From Chloroflexota bacterium (GTDB taxonomy: Bacteria > Chloroflexota > UBA6077 > FW602-bin22 > JAMCVK01), in contig JAMCVK010000028.1 in NCBI GenBank assembly GCA_023475225.1, positions 73,962 to 137,961 of the forward strand: a stretch of 64,000 nt of DNA, written 5' to 3'. Positions 45,395 to 53,875 of this stretch are shown here, one piece after another. A model generated the notes under the pieces. It saw only the letters and a list, made by a program, of their open reading frames with translations. It was not told the origin of the DNA and did not search any database. How positions within the stretch are numbered: position 1 is the stretch's first letter; the number at the start of each line of letters is the position of its first letter. The translations under genes and the position numbers were made by a program.

Positions 45395-46650
45395 TAGCGC
45401 TCCTCGTCCAGTCGGAAAAGATGCTGCACGGCCCGCACGTAGTTGCGTCCATTGCTGGCATCCTTCAGCGAGACGATCGGGTGATGCAATAGCTTATTGA
45501 TGATGCCTACCGTCAGGGCATTGACGATCTCACGTTCTCTATCAGAGAGATTGCTCAGCTTACCCAGGGCCTTAGTCAGCTCCATCTGGCGAATGTTCTC
45601 GGCTTTATGGCGCAGGGCACTGATCGTGGGCACTACATCTAAACTAGCCCACCAAGCCATAAATTTCGCCACCTCTCCCTCTATGATCGCCTCTACCCGC
45701 TTAATCTCCTTCTCGCGCTCGCGCAAATTCGACTCACAGACTGCCTGTAAGTCATCAATGTTGAACAGATACACGTTTTCGAGATTTTCTACCTCCGGAT
45801 CCACGTCGCGAGGTACAGCGATATCGATCAAAAAGATAGGCTGGTTGTGCCTGGCCTGGCAGGCCTGGTGCATCATCTCTGGTTCAATAATATAATTTGG
45901 CGCGCCAGTGGAGGTGAGGACAATGTCAGCAGCAGATAAAGCCTCCGGCAAGCGAGAAAACTCAACGGCGCTACCTCCAAAACGTCTGGCCATCTCCACA
46001 GCCCTCTCATAAGTACGATTGGCAACAATAACTTTGGCCACACCATTATCTATAAGCGTCTTGGCTGTGAGCTCCCCCATCTTCCCCGCCCCTACGATCA
46101 AGACAGTGCGCCGAGCCAAGTCACTGAAGATCTTCCTGGCCAGCTCGACTGCAGCATAGCTAACAGAGGCGGCGTTTTTACTGATGTCAGTCTCTGTACG
46201 AACCCTTTTACCCACGCTGATCGCCTGACGAAAGAGACTAGATAGCACTGCTCCCACACATCCCTGGGCTTGAGCCACCTCGAAGGCATCGCGCACCTGG
46301 CCCAGAACTTGCGGTTCGCCGACGATCATTGAATCGATGCCGGAGGCAACGCGAAAGAGGTGCCCTATCGCCTCCTCCTGACCGTAGAGATACAAGTAAG
46401 GCTCTATCTCGACAAGGGTCAGATGATAATAGTCGCAGAGGAAGCGTTGAATATTCTGTGCCCCAGAGCGACGGTGTCCAACAAGTCCATAGATCTCCGT
46501 GCGGTTACAGGTGGAGAGGATCATCCCTTCGGTCACATAGGAGCGCAAGAGAGATAACGCCTCAGCAAGATCATCGTGGCCGATGGCCAAGCGTTCGCGC
46601 ATCTCGACCGGCGTTGTCTTATGATTCAATCCTAAGGCGAGGATGTACAT
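45394..46650 (-). CDS. hemA: Glutamyl-tRNA reductase
   Basis: Reduces glutamyl-tRNA to glutamate-1-semialdehyde, the first committed step of tetrapyrrole synthesis. Catalytic Cys about 48 in LSTCNRTEIYG; DSMIVGEPQVLGQVR; NADPH-binding VLIVGAGKMGELT; C-terminal dimer helix (about 320-418). 418 residues, normal length. It ends one base into the HemX-like gene. Confidence 0.96.
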   Translation of the reverse strand: MYILALGLNHKTTPVEMRERLAIGHDDLAEALSLLRSYVTEGMILSTCNRTEIYGLVGHRRSGAQNIQRFLCDYYHLTLVEIEPYLYLYGQEEAIGHLFRVASGIDSMIVGEPQVLGQVRDAFEVAQAQGCVGAVLSSLFRQAISVGKRVRTETDISKNAASVSYAAVELARKIFSDLARRTVLIVGAGKMGELTAKTLIDNGVAKVIVANRTYERAVEMARRFGGSAVEFSRLPEALSAADIVLTSTGAPNYIIEPEMMHQACQARHNQPIFLIDIAVPRDVDPEVENLENVYLFNIDDLQAVCESNLREREKEIKRVEAIIEGEVAKFMAWWASLDVVPTISALRHKAENIRQMELTKALGKLSNLSDREREIVNALTVGIINKLLHHPIVSLKDASNGRNYVRAVQHLFRLDEER

Positions 46651-46677
46651 CCTGTCGATTGATCCTTCCTGTTAGAT

Positions 46678-47322
46678 CTAAGATTCCTCTGAAGTCCTGC
46701 CTTCCAGGGCAACAATAAGATTTCTTTCCGCTTCCTCGGTCTTTCCTTCCTTTAGTAGGGAAAGCACTCCGGGTGTGACTGCTTTCTGCCAGACACTATA
46801 GGACACTTTTTGTCCACGTGCCTTCAGCTCCTGGCGTACCTTCGCTAAAAGGGTTAGCAAATGGCCATATTCAGGCCCGATTGACTGTTCCAACCCTTCG
46901 CGAGCCATCCTGGCCAAGGCCGGGCTGCGCCCACCAGTGGAAATACAAATGGTAAGATCACCACGATGGATTACTGCAGGGACGATGAAGTCACAAAGAG
47001 AGGGATCATCCACAACGTTAACCAGGACACCGAAGCTACGTGCATCCTGTCTTATCGCCGCATTGATCCCCGCTCGGTTGGTAGCGGCGATCGCCAGGAC
47101 AGCTCCCTCCAAATCTTCGCGTTGATAGCTGCGAGTTATGGCCCTGATTTGTCCCTTCGCAGCTAACTCCTGCAAGCCAGGACTGAGAGTGGGGCTGATG
47201 ACCGTCACCTCAGCGCCACAGGACAATAAAGCGTTCACCTTGCGCTCGGCCACGCCTCCACCACCAACGACAACGCATCTCTTCTGTTTCAGGTTCAAAT
47301 AGATTGGGTACCAATCTGGCAT
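46678..47322 (-). CDS. Precorrin-2 dehydrogenase (SirC/Met8-like)
   Basis: Oxidises precorrin-2 to sirohydrochlorin with NAD. It has the N-terminal Rossmann motif VVVGGGGVAERKVNALL, ATNRAGINAAI, and VVDDPSLCDFIVPAVIHRGDLTICISTGGRSPALA; the C-terminal half is a short helical domain. At 214 residues it resembles SirC, which lacks the chelatase activity, as much as Met8, which has it. No separate sirohydrochlorin ferrochelatase is seen in the window, so iron insertion may be by this protein or by a distant gene. It lies 27 bases upstream of hemA. Confidence 0.93.
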   Translation of the reverse strand: MPDWYPIYLNLKQKRCVVVGGGGVAERKVNALLSCGAEVTVISPTLSPGLQELAAKGQIRAITRSYQREDLEGAVLAIAATNRAGINAAIRQDARSFGVLVNVVDDPSLCDFIVPAVIHRGDLTICISTGGRSPALARMAREGLEQSIGPEYGHLLTLLAKVRQELKARGQKVSYSVWQKAVTPGVLSLLKEGKTEEAERNLIVALEGRTSEES

Positions 47323-47349
47323 CTTACTATGTACTGTATCAGGATAAAT

Positions 47350-48084
47350 CTATTGTTGTCCTATAGACGCATCAGGCTCAGCATCAGCCCGGCCAGCACC
47401 TTCTGGCCTTGGCTGGTCCTCTTTGTTCCGCTGATACGACTCAGCTGTGGCCAGGAGGAGCTCATCGATGAAACGGTTAGTCTGTTCCAGGATTGCGGCC
47501 ATCTGCTCCTGGTTCAAGATATCATTTTGACGGATCGACTGGACTACAGCGTTCAACACCGGACTACGAAAGAAGAGGAAGGACTCTATCGCTTCCGAGG
47601 CCGATAGGCCAAGCTGAGCCAGCGCGGTCCCATATTCCTCCCCTAAACGATGGCCTTCTCTAAGGCTATGCTCCCTGGACCGCTTATGACTTAGATACTC
47701 ACTGAGCAGCTCGATATAGCGACGCCCATGTTTCCGAAACCTGACCTTATGCTGCTCATCAAGGTTACGATACCAAGCCCGTGAACACAACCAATCCTTC
47801 TGTGCCGCTAAATAGCGCTGGTATCCGGCCTGAATGAGTTCGATCAGATTGGAAGGGCGAAGCATTTGCCCTGTTCCTTGCAGCATGCGACGCAGATCTT
47901 CCTCAGCGAAGCGCCGATGGCCACCGGGGGTTAAGAAAACTTTGACCTTGCCCTCATCCGTCCAGCGGCGCAGGGTAGTCTGGTTCACCCCAAGCAGTTG
48001 AGAGGCGCGCCCTAGCCTTAACCAGGTCGTTGAGGCCACATTTTCGGCAGTCCCTGATCGCTTCCGCTGTGCCCTATCACCCAT
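47350..48084 (-). CDS. MerR-like helix-turn-helix regulator of the heme operon
   Basis: 244 residues. A MerR/excisionase-type winged helix (about 20-70: LRLGRASQLLGVNQTTLRRWTDEGKV, TPGGHRRFAEEDLRRML) precedes an all-helical domain with no recognised ligand motif. It has several Tyr, Trp and His residues but no Cys-rich cluster. It is the first gene of the operon, 28 bases upstream of the precorrin-2 dehydrogenase gene. Direct repeats before its start are a likely autoregulatory site. The signal it senses (heme, siroheme, oxygen) cannot be told. The ATG at 48084 lacks a clear SD. Confidence 0.85.
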   Translation of the reverse strand: MGDRAQRKRSGTAENVASTTWLRLGRASQLLGVNQTTLRRWTDEGKVKVFLTPGGHRRFAEEDLRRMLQGTGQMLRPSNLIELIQAGYQRYLAAQKDWLCSRAWYRNLDEQHKVRFRKHGRRYIELLSEYLSHKRSREHSLREGHRLGEEYGTALAQLGLSASEAIESFLFFRSPVLNAVVQSIRQNDILNQEQMAAILEQTNRFIDELLLATAESYQRNKEDQPRPEGAGRADAEPDASIGQQ

Positions 48085-48086
48085 AC

Positions 48087-48125
48087 GCTAAAAAATCTAC
48101 CTAATTCTAGCTAAAAATGCCTAAT
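48087..48125. promoter_or_regulatory. Two direct repeats in the heme-operon leader, candidate operator
   Basis: GCTAAAAAATCTACCTAAT at 48087-48105 and GCTAAAAATGCCTAAT at 48110-48125 share GCTAAAAA and CCTAAT with a different spacer and are about 23 bases apart. They lie between the predicted transcription start (about 48135) and the regulator's ATG. Confidence 0.5.
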
Positions 48126-48141
48126 GCCTGATGCGTTGCCT

Positions 48142-48170
48142 ATACTATATGTCTTCACCGGCGTTGTCAA
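48142..48170 (-). promoter_or_regulatory. Sigma-70-type promoter of the heme operon
   Basis: Minus strand: TTGACA at 48170-48165, 17-base spacer, TAGTAT at 48147-48142. Drives the regulator and the heme genes down to ahbD. A plus-strand promoter lies just to its right, so the two regions are divergently controlled. Confidence 0.7.
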
Positions 48171-48186
48171 GGCGAGCGCGGTTTAT

Positions 48187-48215
48187 TTGACAAATTCTGT
48201 AGTCTGTGCTAGCTT
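48187..48215 (+). promoter_or_regulatory. Promoter for the ABC ATPase / oxidoreductase pair
   Basis: TTGACA at 48187-48192, 17-base spacer and TAGCTT at 48210-48215 with TGC just before it (an extended -10). The leader to the TTG start at 48388 is about 165 bases; it holds a small hairpin (CCCGT...ACGGG near 48292) but no riboswitch that I recognise. Confidence 0.5.
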
Positions 48216-48387
48216 ACGGTCAACCCTGGAAAAAATAGCCGCGAGGATGATCAGGCTTGAAGTCAAGACTCCACCAATCGAGCCTTTTCCCGTTCACAAC
48301 ACGGGCCATCCACTGTCCCAATCCTGACGAGGATTTTCCTTGCTTAGAACGGTCCAGGATGCTGATTACTTATAAGAGGTGATCGCT

Positions 48388-49902
48388 TTGACGGCAATAT
48401 TACGCATGGAAAACATCACCAAGATCTTCCCCGGGGTCGTAGCCAATGACGGTGTTACCTTGGAGATCGAGCAGGGGGAAATTCATGCCCTTCTCGGTGA
48501 GAACGGCGCGGGCAAAACTACCTGCATGAATATCCTCTATGGGCTCTATCGTCCCAACTCCGGGCGCATCACCTTTCGCGGCGAGGAGATACACATTCAC
48601 TCAAGTAAAGATGCTATCAATCTCGGCATTGGGATGGTTCACCAGCACTTTATGCTTGTCCCGACACTCACCGTGGTGGAGAATATCGTCCTCGGTCTGC
48701 CCTCAAGACGTGAACCACTACTGGATTTAGAGAAAGCTAAGGCTGAGATCGCTCGTCTCTCCAAGAGTTATGGGCTTGAGGTAGATCCAATAGCCTTAGT
48801 TTGGGATCTCTCTGTAGGAATGCAACAACGCGTCGAGATTATCAAGGCCCTCTACCGTGGGGCTGATCTGCTCATTCTTGATGAGCCGACATCCGTTCTC
48901 ACCCCAGCAGAGGTACGCGATCTCTTTCTGATCCTGCAACGCCTGGCTCACGACGGACATTCGATCATTTTCATCACCCATAAACTTGATGAGGTTATGG
49001 AGATCAGCGACCGGGTGACCGTCCTACGTGATGGACGAGTCGTCGCCACCGTGCACACGGCGGAGACGAGCAAAGCCGCCCTGGCCCGCATGATGGTTGG
49101 GCGCGAAGTGCTATTCCGCCTGGATAAGCCCCCTGTAGAGCCAGGGAAGACGGTCTTAGAGGTACGCAATTTGAACGTGCCGAGCAGTCGTTACCTCAGC
49201 GCCCTGAAGAACGTCTCCTTGGGTATCAGAAGGGGGGAAATACTGGGTATCGCTGGTGTAGATGGTAACGGCCAAAGCGAATTGGCCGAGTCTATTTGCG
49301 GCTTGCGCCGCCCAACCTCCGGTCATATCTTTATCCTGGGCCAAGAGGTTACCAACCATTCACCGCGAGAATTGTTTGAGCTTAACCTCGCCCATATCCC
49401 TGAGGATCGCCAAAAAGTCGGGTTAGTGATGGATTTCACCATCACAGAAAATATCATCATCAAGAACTTCTACCGTCAACCGTTCTCCGAGCGGGGCTTC
49501 CTGCACGTACCGACCATCCTCCAACAGGCCGAACGCCTCGTCAAAGAGTACGACATACGCGCCCCGAATACCGGGGTAAAGGTACGTGCCCTCTCCGGTG
49601 GAAATCAACAGAAGGTAGTTTTGGCCAGGGAGCTGTGCACGGATCCAGACCTGCTCGTCGCTGTCCAGCCTACGCGTGGTTTGGATGTAGGAGCGACAGA
49701 GTACGTTGAACGTCGTCTACTTGAGCAACGGTCTAGGGGAGCCGCTATTCTATATATCTCTACAGAGCTAGAAGAGATCCTCTCCTTGAGCGACCGTATA
49801 GCGGTGCTCTACGGAGGTGAAATCATGGGTATTGTACCAGCTGCCGCGGCCAACATCGAGGATATCGGATTGATGATGGCCGGTTCTAAGAAAGTGGCTT
49901 AA
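48388..49902 (+). CDS. ABC importer ATPase for BMP/nucleoside-type transporter (two nucleotide-binding domains)
   Basis: Energises import; one protein with two ATPase halves, as in sugar/nucleoside (NupO/RbsA-like) systems. First half: Walker A GENGAGKTT, Walker B DLLILDEPTSVLTP. Second half: GVDGNGQSELAES, signature LSGGNQQKVVLARE, and CTDPDLLVAVQPTRGLDVGA in place of a canonical Walker B, a known asymmetry of this class. The start is TTG at 48388, five bases after an AAGAGGTGAT that complements 16S rRNA; a GTG three codons earlier is the alternative. Its permeases and binding protein are 5-8 kb downstream on the other strand. Confidence 0.92.
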   Translation: MTAILRMENITKIFPGVVANDGVTLEIEQGEIHALLGENGAGKTTCMNILYGLYRPNSGRITFRGEEIHIHSSKDAINLGIGMVHQHFMLVPTLTVVENIVLGLPSRREPLLDLEKAKAEIARLSKSYGLEVDPIALVWDLSVGMQQRVEIIKALYRGADLLILDEPTSVLTPAEVRDLFLILQRLAHDGHSIIFITHKLDEVMEISDRVTVLRDGRVVATVHTAETSKAALARMMVGREVLFRLDKPPVEPGKTVLEVRNLNVPSSRYLSALKNVSLGIRRGEILGIAGVDGNGQSELAESICGLRRPTSGHIFILGQEVTNHSPRELFELNLAHIPEDRQKVGLVMDFTITENIIIKNFYRQPFSERGFLHVPTILQQAERLVKEYDIRAPNTGVKVRALSGGNQQKVVLARELCTDPDLLVAVQPTRGLDVGATEYVERRLLEQRSRGAAILYISTELEEILSLSDRIAVLYGGEIMGIVPAAAANIEDIGLMMAGSKKVA

Positions 49903-49954
49903 GAAGGACAAAAGGTGCTCTTACAGGGCACCACGCCTGTGAGGAGGAACAGCT

Positions 49955-50941
49955 ATGATTCCCACGGGAATTTGGCTCTTTCCGGACAAGCCCGTAGCCG
50001 AAATCGTTCATATCGCTCGCATGGCTGAAGAACACGGTTTCTCCTATTGTTGGCTCGGGGATGAGGGCTTTGCCAGGGATGTTTATATTTCTATGGCGGC
50101 CATCGCCCAGGCGACTAAAACGCTGAAGATAGGGGTGGGCATAACAAACCCTTATACCAGGCACCCAGCCATAACAGCTGTAGCCATCGCCACGCTAGAC
50201 GAACTCTCCGGAGGACGCGCTTTCCTTGGACTTGGCGCCGGTGGCTCATTGACCCTGAATCCCCTGAACCTGCACGCTGAACGGCCCGTCTCCACCTGCA
50301 TAGAGGCCATCACCATCGCCAGAAGGCTCTTCCGAAAGGAGAAGGTCGATTTCTCTGGCAAGAGATATCAGCTGAAAGGGGCCAGTCTCGCCTTTGGTCG
50401 GCCAAACATCGAAATCTATGTCGCTGGGCGCGGCTCTCGGATGCTCGAGATGGGTGGTCAATACGCTGATGGCGTCCTCCTCTCAGGCAAGGCCAAGTTT
50501 GACCTTGAAAATACGATCAGCGATATCAAAAGAGGGGCAGCCGAATCACAAAACGATCCGAAGATAATCTACGCCACCAACGTGGCCTACGACGAAGACT
50601 TGCCGAGAGATATAAGACCACACTATACCTATATGATCGCCGACTCCCCATCTCACGTGAAGGAGAGACTAGGTGTTTCTCCTGCTTTGGAACAGGATAT
50701 CCGAGCTGAGATGGCCAAAAATGGTATAGAGAGCGCGGCACGCTTTGTGACGGACGAGATGCTAAAACAATTTATCATAATGGGCGATAGGACTGAATGC
50801 GCCTCAGAGATACGTGCCCTCGTTCAGACCTATGGCTTTGCCCAATTCGTCGTGCCATTGACTATAGCCTCATTTGATAAGGCGGCGGACATCCTCTCCA
50901 ATGTGGCCGCTATCCTCCAAAAGGCTCTTCACTCGCCTTAA
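49955..50941 (+). CDS. Mer-like flavin/F420-dependent oxidoreductase (luciferase-like fold)
   Basis: 328 residues with the bacterial-luciferase-like TIM barrel: GIWLFPDKPVAEIVHIARMAEEHGFSYCWLGDE, IGVGITNPYTRHPAITAVAIATLDELSGGR and FLGLGAGG. The NPYTRHP and LDELSGGR motifs recall F420-dependent methylene-tetrahydromethanopterin reductase (Mer). A flavin-linked monooxygenase of the same superfamily cannot be excluded. It lies 52 bases after the ABC ATPase. Its stop codon overlaps the stop of the convergent Mch gene. The 50942-50950 region needs no separate feature. Confidence 0.85.
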   Translation: MIPTGIWLFPDKPVAEIVHIARMAEEHGFSYCWLGDEGFARDVYISMAAIAQATKTLKIGVGITNPYTRHPAITAVAIATLDELSGGRAFLGLGAGGSLTLNPLNLHAERPVSTCIEAITIARRLFRKEKVDFSGKRYQLKGASLAFGRPNIEIYVAGRGSRMLEMGGQYADGVLLSGKAKFDLENTISDIKRGAAESQNDPKIIYATNVAYDEDLPRDIRPHYTYMIADSPSHVKERLGVSPALEQDIRAEMAKNGIESAARFVTDEMLKQFIIMGDRTECASEIRALVQTYGFAQFVVPLTIASFDKAADILSNVAAILQKALHSP

Positions 50942-51891
50942 GGCCCCAACAGTGACCGTCGTAGTACAGCATAGTCCACCTCCCCCGCAGTGAAGGTATG
51001 TCCACTAGAAAGGTTATTGATGTTGATCACGGCCGGCGAATGCAGCGCTGGATCGATTTGATAGAAATCTCTATTATGCCTTTCGAAAATATCCACAAAG
51101 GGTATACCATACTCTCTTGAATAGGAGGATGGTATCTTTCCAATCACTTCCCTTATGAGTTGGTCCTCGGAGTGAACATAGTACGTAGCTGTACCTCCGT
51201 AGAGGAGGCAATCATTTATACGACCCATCGCCTGCAATTCATCTTTTATTAATGTGGCTATGGGGGCATAGCCGTAGGCGAAGGCGATGGACTTGAGATC
51301 GAACCCTTCCTCAGCCAGCTTATGCAGGCCCTGCTCCACTGTCCGGGCCGATACCTGAATGGCGCAGACCAGGCTGGAATTCGGAGCTACTAGAATATAG
51401 AGATGCTCGGGCTGAAGGCGGCAGGCCTTGGCGACAGATTCGGCTATCTCCACGGTAATCTCCCTGTCGGTCTGAATACAGATCACCCCCTCAGCACTGT
51501 CATCTCGGTAATCGATCCAGCGGAAGTAGCGATCCGGATTGGTAGCTAAGGCTCTGGCCGGCCCGGAGAGGATAGGGACAAAATCACCTCCTTGCAGTCT
51601 CCAACCGGCTATTTGAGAGGCCACACAGGCGAGAAGAGGCTGATCAATAGCGACGTGCACCGCTGGCAGTTCGGTTTCATTAAGTCTAAAGCGGCCAAAG
51701 GTGACCTCCCCTATACCACCCATAGTAACCAGGGCATAGTATTTACCCGCCAACCAGCCACCCTCTACCTTCTGCCCCATATCTATGACTGTCGTCCCAT
51801 TCGAAAGTTTATTGATGGCGATATTCAGCTTTTCGGCCTCTCCCAGAATCACTCTCACGAGCTTCATAGCCTCTTTGTTTACGCTTATCAC
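50938..51891 (-). CDS. Methenyl-tetrahydromethanopterin cyclohydrolase homologue, copy 1 (diverged)
   Basis: 317 residues, full-length Mch. It opens ISVNKEAMKLVRVILGEAEKLNI, has GGWLAGKYYALVTMGGIGEVTFG, LSGPARALA (about 109-117), and QVSARTVEQ with Arg 183 and Glu 186. As I recall, these are the numbers of the catalytic Arg/Glu of Archaeoglobus Mch. The end is NNLSSGHTFTAGEVDYAVLRRSL. It differs from copy 2 and true Mch at two places near the pterin site: APNSSLVCAI in place of APTASLVGSI and YGYAPIAT in place of FGTAPVAP. The start is GTG at 51891, with GGGGAGG six bases upstream. Its stop overlaps that of the Mer-like gene. Confidence 0.9.
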   Translation of the reverse strand: MISVNKEAMKLVRVILGEAEKLNIAINKLSNGTTVIDMGQKVEGGWLAGKYYALVTMGGIGEVTFGRFRLNETELPAVHVAIDQPLLACVASQIAGWRLQGGDFVPILSGPARALATNPDRYFRWIDYRDDSAEGVICIQTDREITVEIAESVAKACRLQPEHLYILVAPNSSLVCAIQVSARTVEQGLHKLAEEGFDLKSIAFAYGYAPIATLIKDELQAMGRINDCLLYGGTATYYVHSEDQLIREVIGKIPSSYSREYGIPFVDIFERHNRDFYQIDPALHSPAVININNLSSGHTFTAGEVDYAVLRRSLLGP

Positions 51892-51919
51892 TAATAACCT
51901 CCCCAAGATATTTGTAAGC

Positions 51920-52768
51920 TTATTCCCTTTCGTCCTGACGGTCAGAGAGAGGATAGCTGCCATCCACCAGGTCTTTGTATACCCTCACCAGGTTCTGTCT
52001 GTGAACCATATTGGCCGCATTCTCAGGCATCCTTGAAGGATACACCAGGGGAAGGGTTAGGACCTCTTCTAAGCTCCTCTTTCGATGAACCATTTCGCTC
52101 ACCTGACGGTGCAAATAGCGAAAATAGGCAGCTTCCTTATCCACGATGGACAGGTCACAGATGTACCCATGTCCAGGTACAACGGTATGTACAACCATCC
52201 CCCGCAAACGCTCCAGGGAGGCGAAGAAATCTTTCAGTCGGCCATCACGGATAACGTTGATATGCCCTTCCATCACTGCGTCTCCGGCAAAGATAAGACC
52301 CATCCGAGAATGTCGGACGGCTATAGAGTCCGGCGTGTGGCCTGGCAGCCAGATGAGCTCAAGATATTCATCGCCGAGTTGGAGTTCATAAGACTCGTTA
52401 ACCACTATGGTAGGGGAAATAATCTCAGCGTCCCACAGGTCCTTATATGTCTTCTTCATCGTTCTGGCATAAGGTATCATATGTGAAACGGCCATCCGGC
52501 GCCACGCCTTATGGGCGATGACCGGCACATCTCGAAAGAACCAATCACCAAGGGCATGATCCCAATGATAGTGGGTATTGATAAGATAGGTTAATGAGGC
52601 TTGCCGTTTGGCTAACAGATCGCTGATCTGCTGACAGGATTCACGCGTGAGTGGAGCATCAATGAGGCAGGCTTGCTTCCTGGCGAAGATGACCCCACAA
52701 TTTCTTTCAAAGAAGTCCCCAGAGAAAACATAAACGTCATCGCTCAGTTGATGGGTGATCATCGCCAC
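51920..52768 (-). CDS. Metallo-beta-lactamase-fold hydrolase
   Basis: 282 residues with NTHYHWDHALG (metal ligands), WLPGHTPDSIAV, FAGDAVMEGH with the bridging Asp and VVPGHGYICD. These features occur in glyoxalase-II and lactonase-like members. The start is GTG at 52768, with AGGTGA nine bases upstream. It lies between the Mch copy 1 gene (28 bases downstream) and the SDR (12 bases upstream). A ring-opening or thioester-hydrolysing role in the cluster is possible, but nothing specific shows it. Confidence 0.87.
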   Translation of the reverse strand: MAMITHQLSDDVYVFSGDFFERNCGVIFARKQACLIDAPLTRESCQQISDLLAKRQASLTYLINTHYHWDHALGDWFFRDVPVIAHKAWRRMAVSHMIPYARTMKKTYKDLWDAEIISPTIVVNESYELQLGDEYLELIWLPGHTPDSIAVRHSRMGLIFAGDAVMEGHINVIRDGRLKDFFASLERLRGMVVHTVVPGHGYICDLSIVDKEAAYFRYLHRQVSEMVHRKRSLEEVLTLPLVYPSRMPENAANMVHRQNLVRVYKDLVDGSYPLSDRQDERE

Positions 52769-52779
52769 AACTTGATCAC

Positions 52780-53553
52780 CTATGAAATCCTTGGTACGGC
52801 CTCACGGGCGCTAAGGGCTCCATCCACTGGTATTACAGCCCCAACCATGTAGTTGGATTCGTCAGAAGCCAGAAAGACAGCTACCTGCGCTATCTCCTCC
52901 GCAGTTCCTAGCCTCTGCCAAGGTACGTATCGCTCGAAGTCAGCCCTCATGCCAATCTCGGCCAGCCAATCATTCATCTCATTGGTCGCGACTAAGCCTG
53001 GGGCGATGGCATTTACCCTGATACCGAATGGCGCCATTTCCAGGGCCAAGGCTCTGGTGAAAGCGTTCAGCGCTCCCTTGGAAGCACAATAAGCTGTACG
53101 CCTATCGACAGCCACTGTGGCCAGGATAGAGCTCACATTAATGATGGCCCCTTTTCTGCGCTCGATCATCTTCCTGGCCACAGCGCGGCTCATCAGGAAC
53201 GGGCCTCTCACGTTCACTGCAAATAGCCTGTCCCAGTCCTTCTCGTCTGTCTCCAGCAACGTCGTCCGCAGAAAGGTAGCCGCATTGTTCACCAGTACGG
53301 TAATCGGGCCCAGTTCCTTTTCAGTCCTCCCGACCAGCTCCTCTACCTCTGACGCTTGAGATACATCAGCCTGGATAGCCAGGGCTTGGCCACCATCTCG
53401 CCTGATACTCTCCACCGTCTCCTCAGCACCGGCCTTGTCCTTCTGGTAGTTTACCGCGACCCTGGCACCCTCGCGGGCAAAGGCGATGGCGATAGCCCGC
53501 CCAATGCCACGAGAGGCACCCGTGACGATGACCGCTTCACCGCCAAAGCGCAT
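52780..53553 (-). CDS. Short-chain dehydrogenase/reductase (FabG-like)
   Basis: 257 residues with NAD(P)-binding TGASRGIGRAIAIAFA, NNAAT, catalytic Ser/Tyr/Lys in INVSSILATVAVDRRTAYCASKGAL, and the usual VNAIAPGLV. After TGASRGIG comes NYQKDKAGAEETV, with no Asp at the position that would give NAD preference, so NADPH is likely. ATG at 53553 has AGGAGG upstream. Sits 13 bases after a TIGR04076-type gene. Substrate unknown, but probably an alcohol or ketone intermediate of the cluster. Confidence 0.92.
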   Translation of the reverse strand: MRFGGEAVIVTGASRGIGRAIAIAFAREGARVAVNYQKDKAGAEETVESIRRDGGQALAIQADVSQASEVEELVGRTEKELGPITVLVNNAATFLRTTLLETDEKDWDRLFAVNVRGPFLMSRAVARKMIERRKGAIINVSSILATVAVDRRTAYCASKGALNAFTRALALEMAPFGIRVNAIAPGLVATNEMNDWLAEIGMRADFERYVPWQRLGTAEEIAQVAVFLASDESNYMVGAVIPVDGALSAREAVPRIS

Positions 53554-53565
53554 GGCGTTCCTCCT

Positions 53566-53832
53566 TTACTCGCTCTCTAAGCGCCTCAGTTCAAAGATCA
53601 CCTGATAGTAGGGATCGGGGCAGGCCACCCGCGTAACGTGCGGCTCCTCTTCCCAAGGAAACGCGCCACCAAATTGGAGGGTCACAACCCTCGGATAGCA
53701 ATTCCGCAACACCTCAACACACATATGGCCGTGCACCGTGTCTTTGTCGAACACTATCTCGTCACCGACCCTATGACCGGCCGTACAATCCGACCCCATA
53801 GCAATGACTTTGGCTAACACCTTATAGCTCAT
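53566..53832 (-). CDS. Small protein of the TIGR04076 type, copy 1
   Basis: 88 residues. It reads YKVLAKVIAMGSDCTAGHRVGDEIVFD near the start and TLQFGGAFPWEEEPHVTRVACPDP near the end, matching the TIGR04076 family as I remember it. Two Cys (DCTAGH, ACPDP) sit in the family pattern. Function is not known to me; these small proteins often sit next to flavin or metal enzymes. It is followed by the SDR gene after 12 bases, and preceded 43 bases away by its paralogue. Confidence 0.82.
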   Translation of the reverse strand: MSYKVLAKVIAMGSDCTAGHRVGDEIVFDKDTVHGHMCVEVLRNCYPRVVTLQFGGAFPWEEEPHVTRVACPDPYYQVIFELRRLESE

Positions 53833-53875
53833 TTCCCCCTCCTACGCTGCCCCGCGGGCCTCAGAGCAGCAAAAA

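Noticed and set aside
48216-48387. Riboswitch in the leader of the ABC ATPase
   Set aside because: Only a five-base hairpin was found; no match to the tetrahydrofolate or purine classes.
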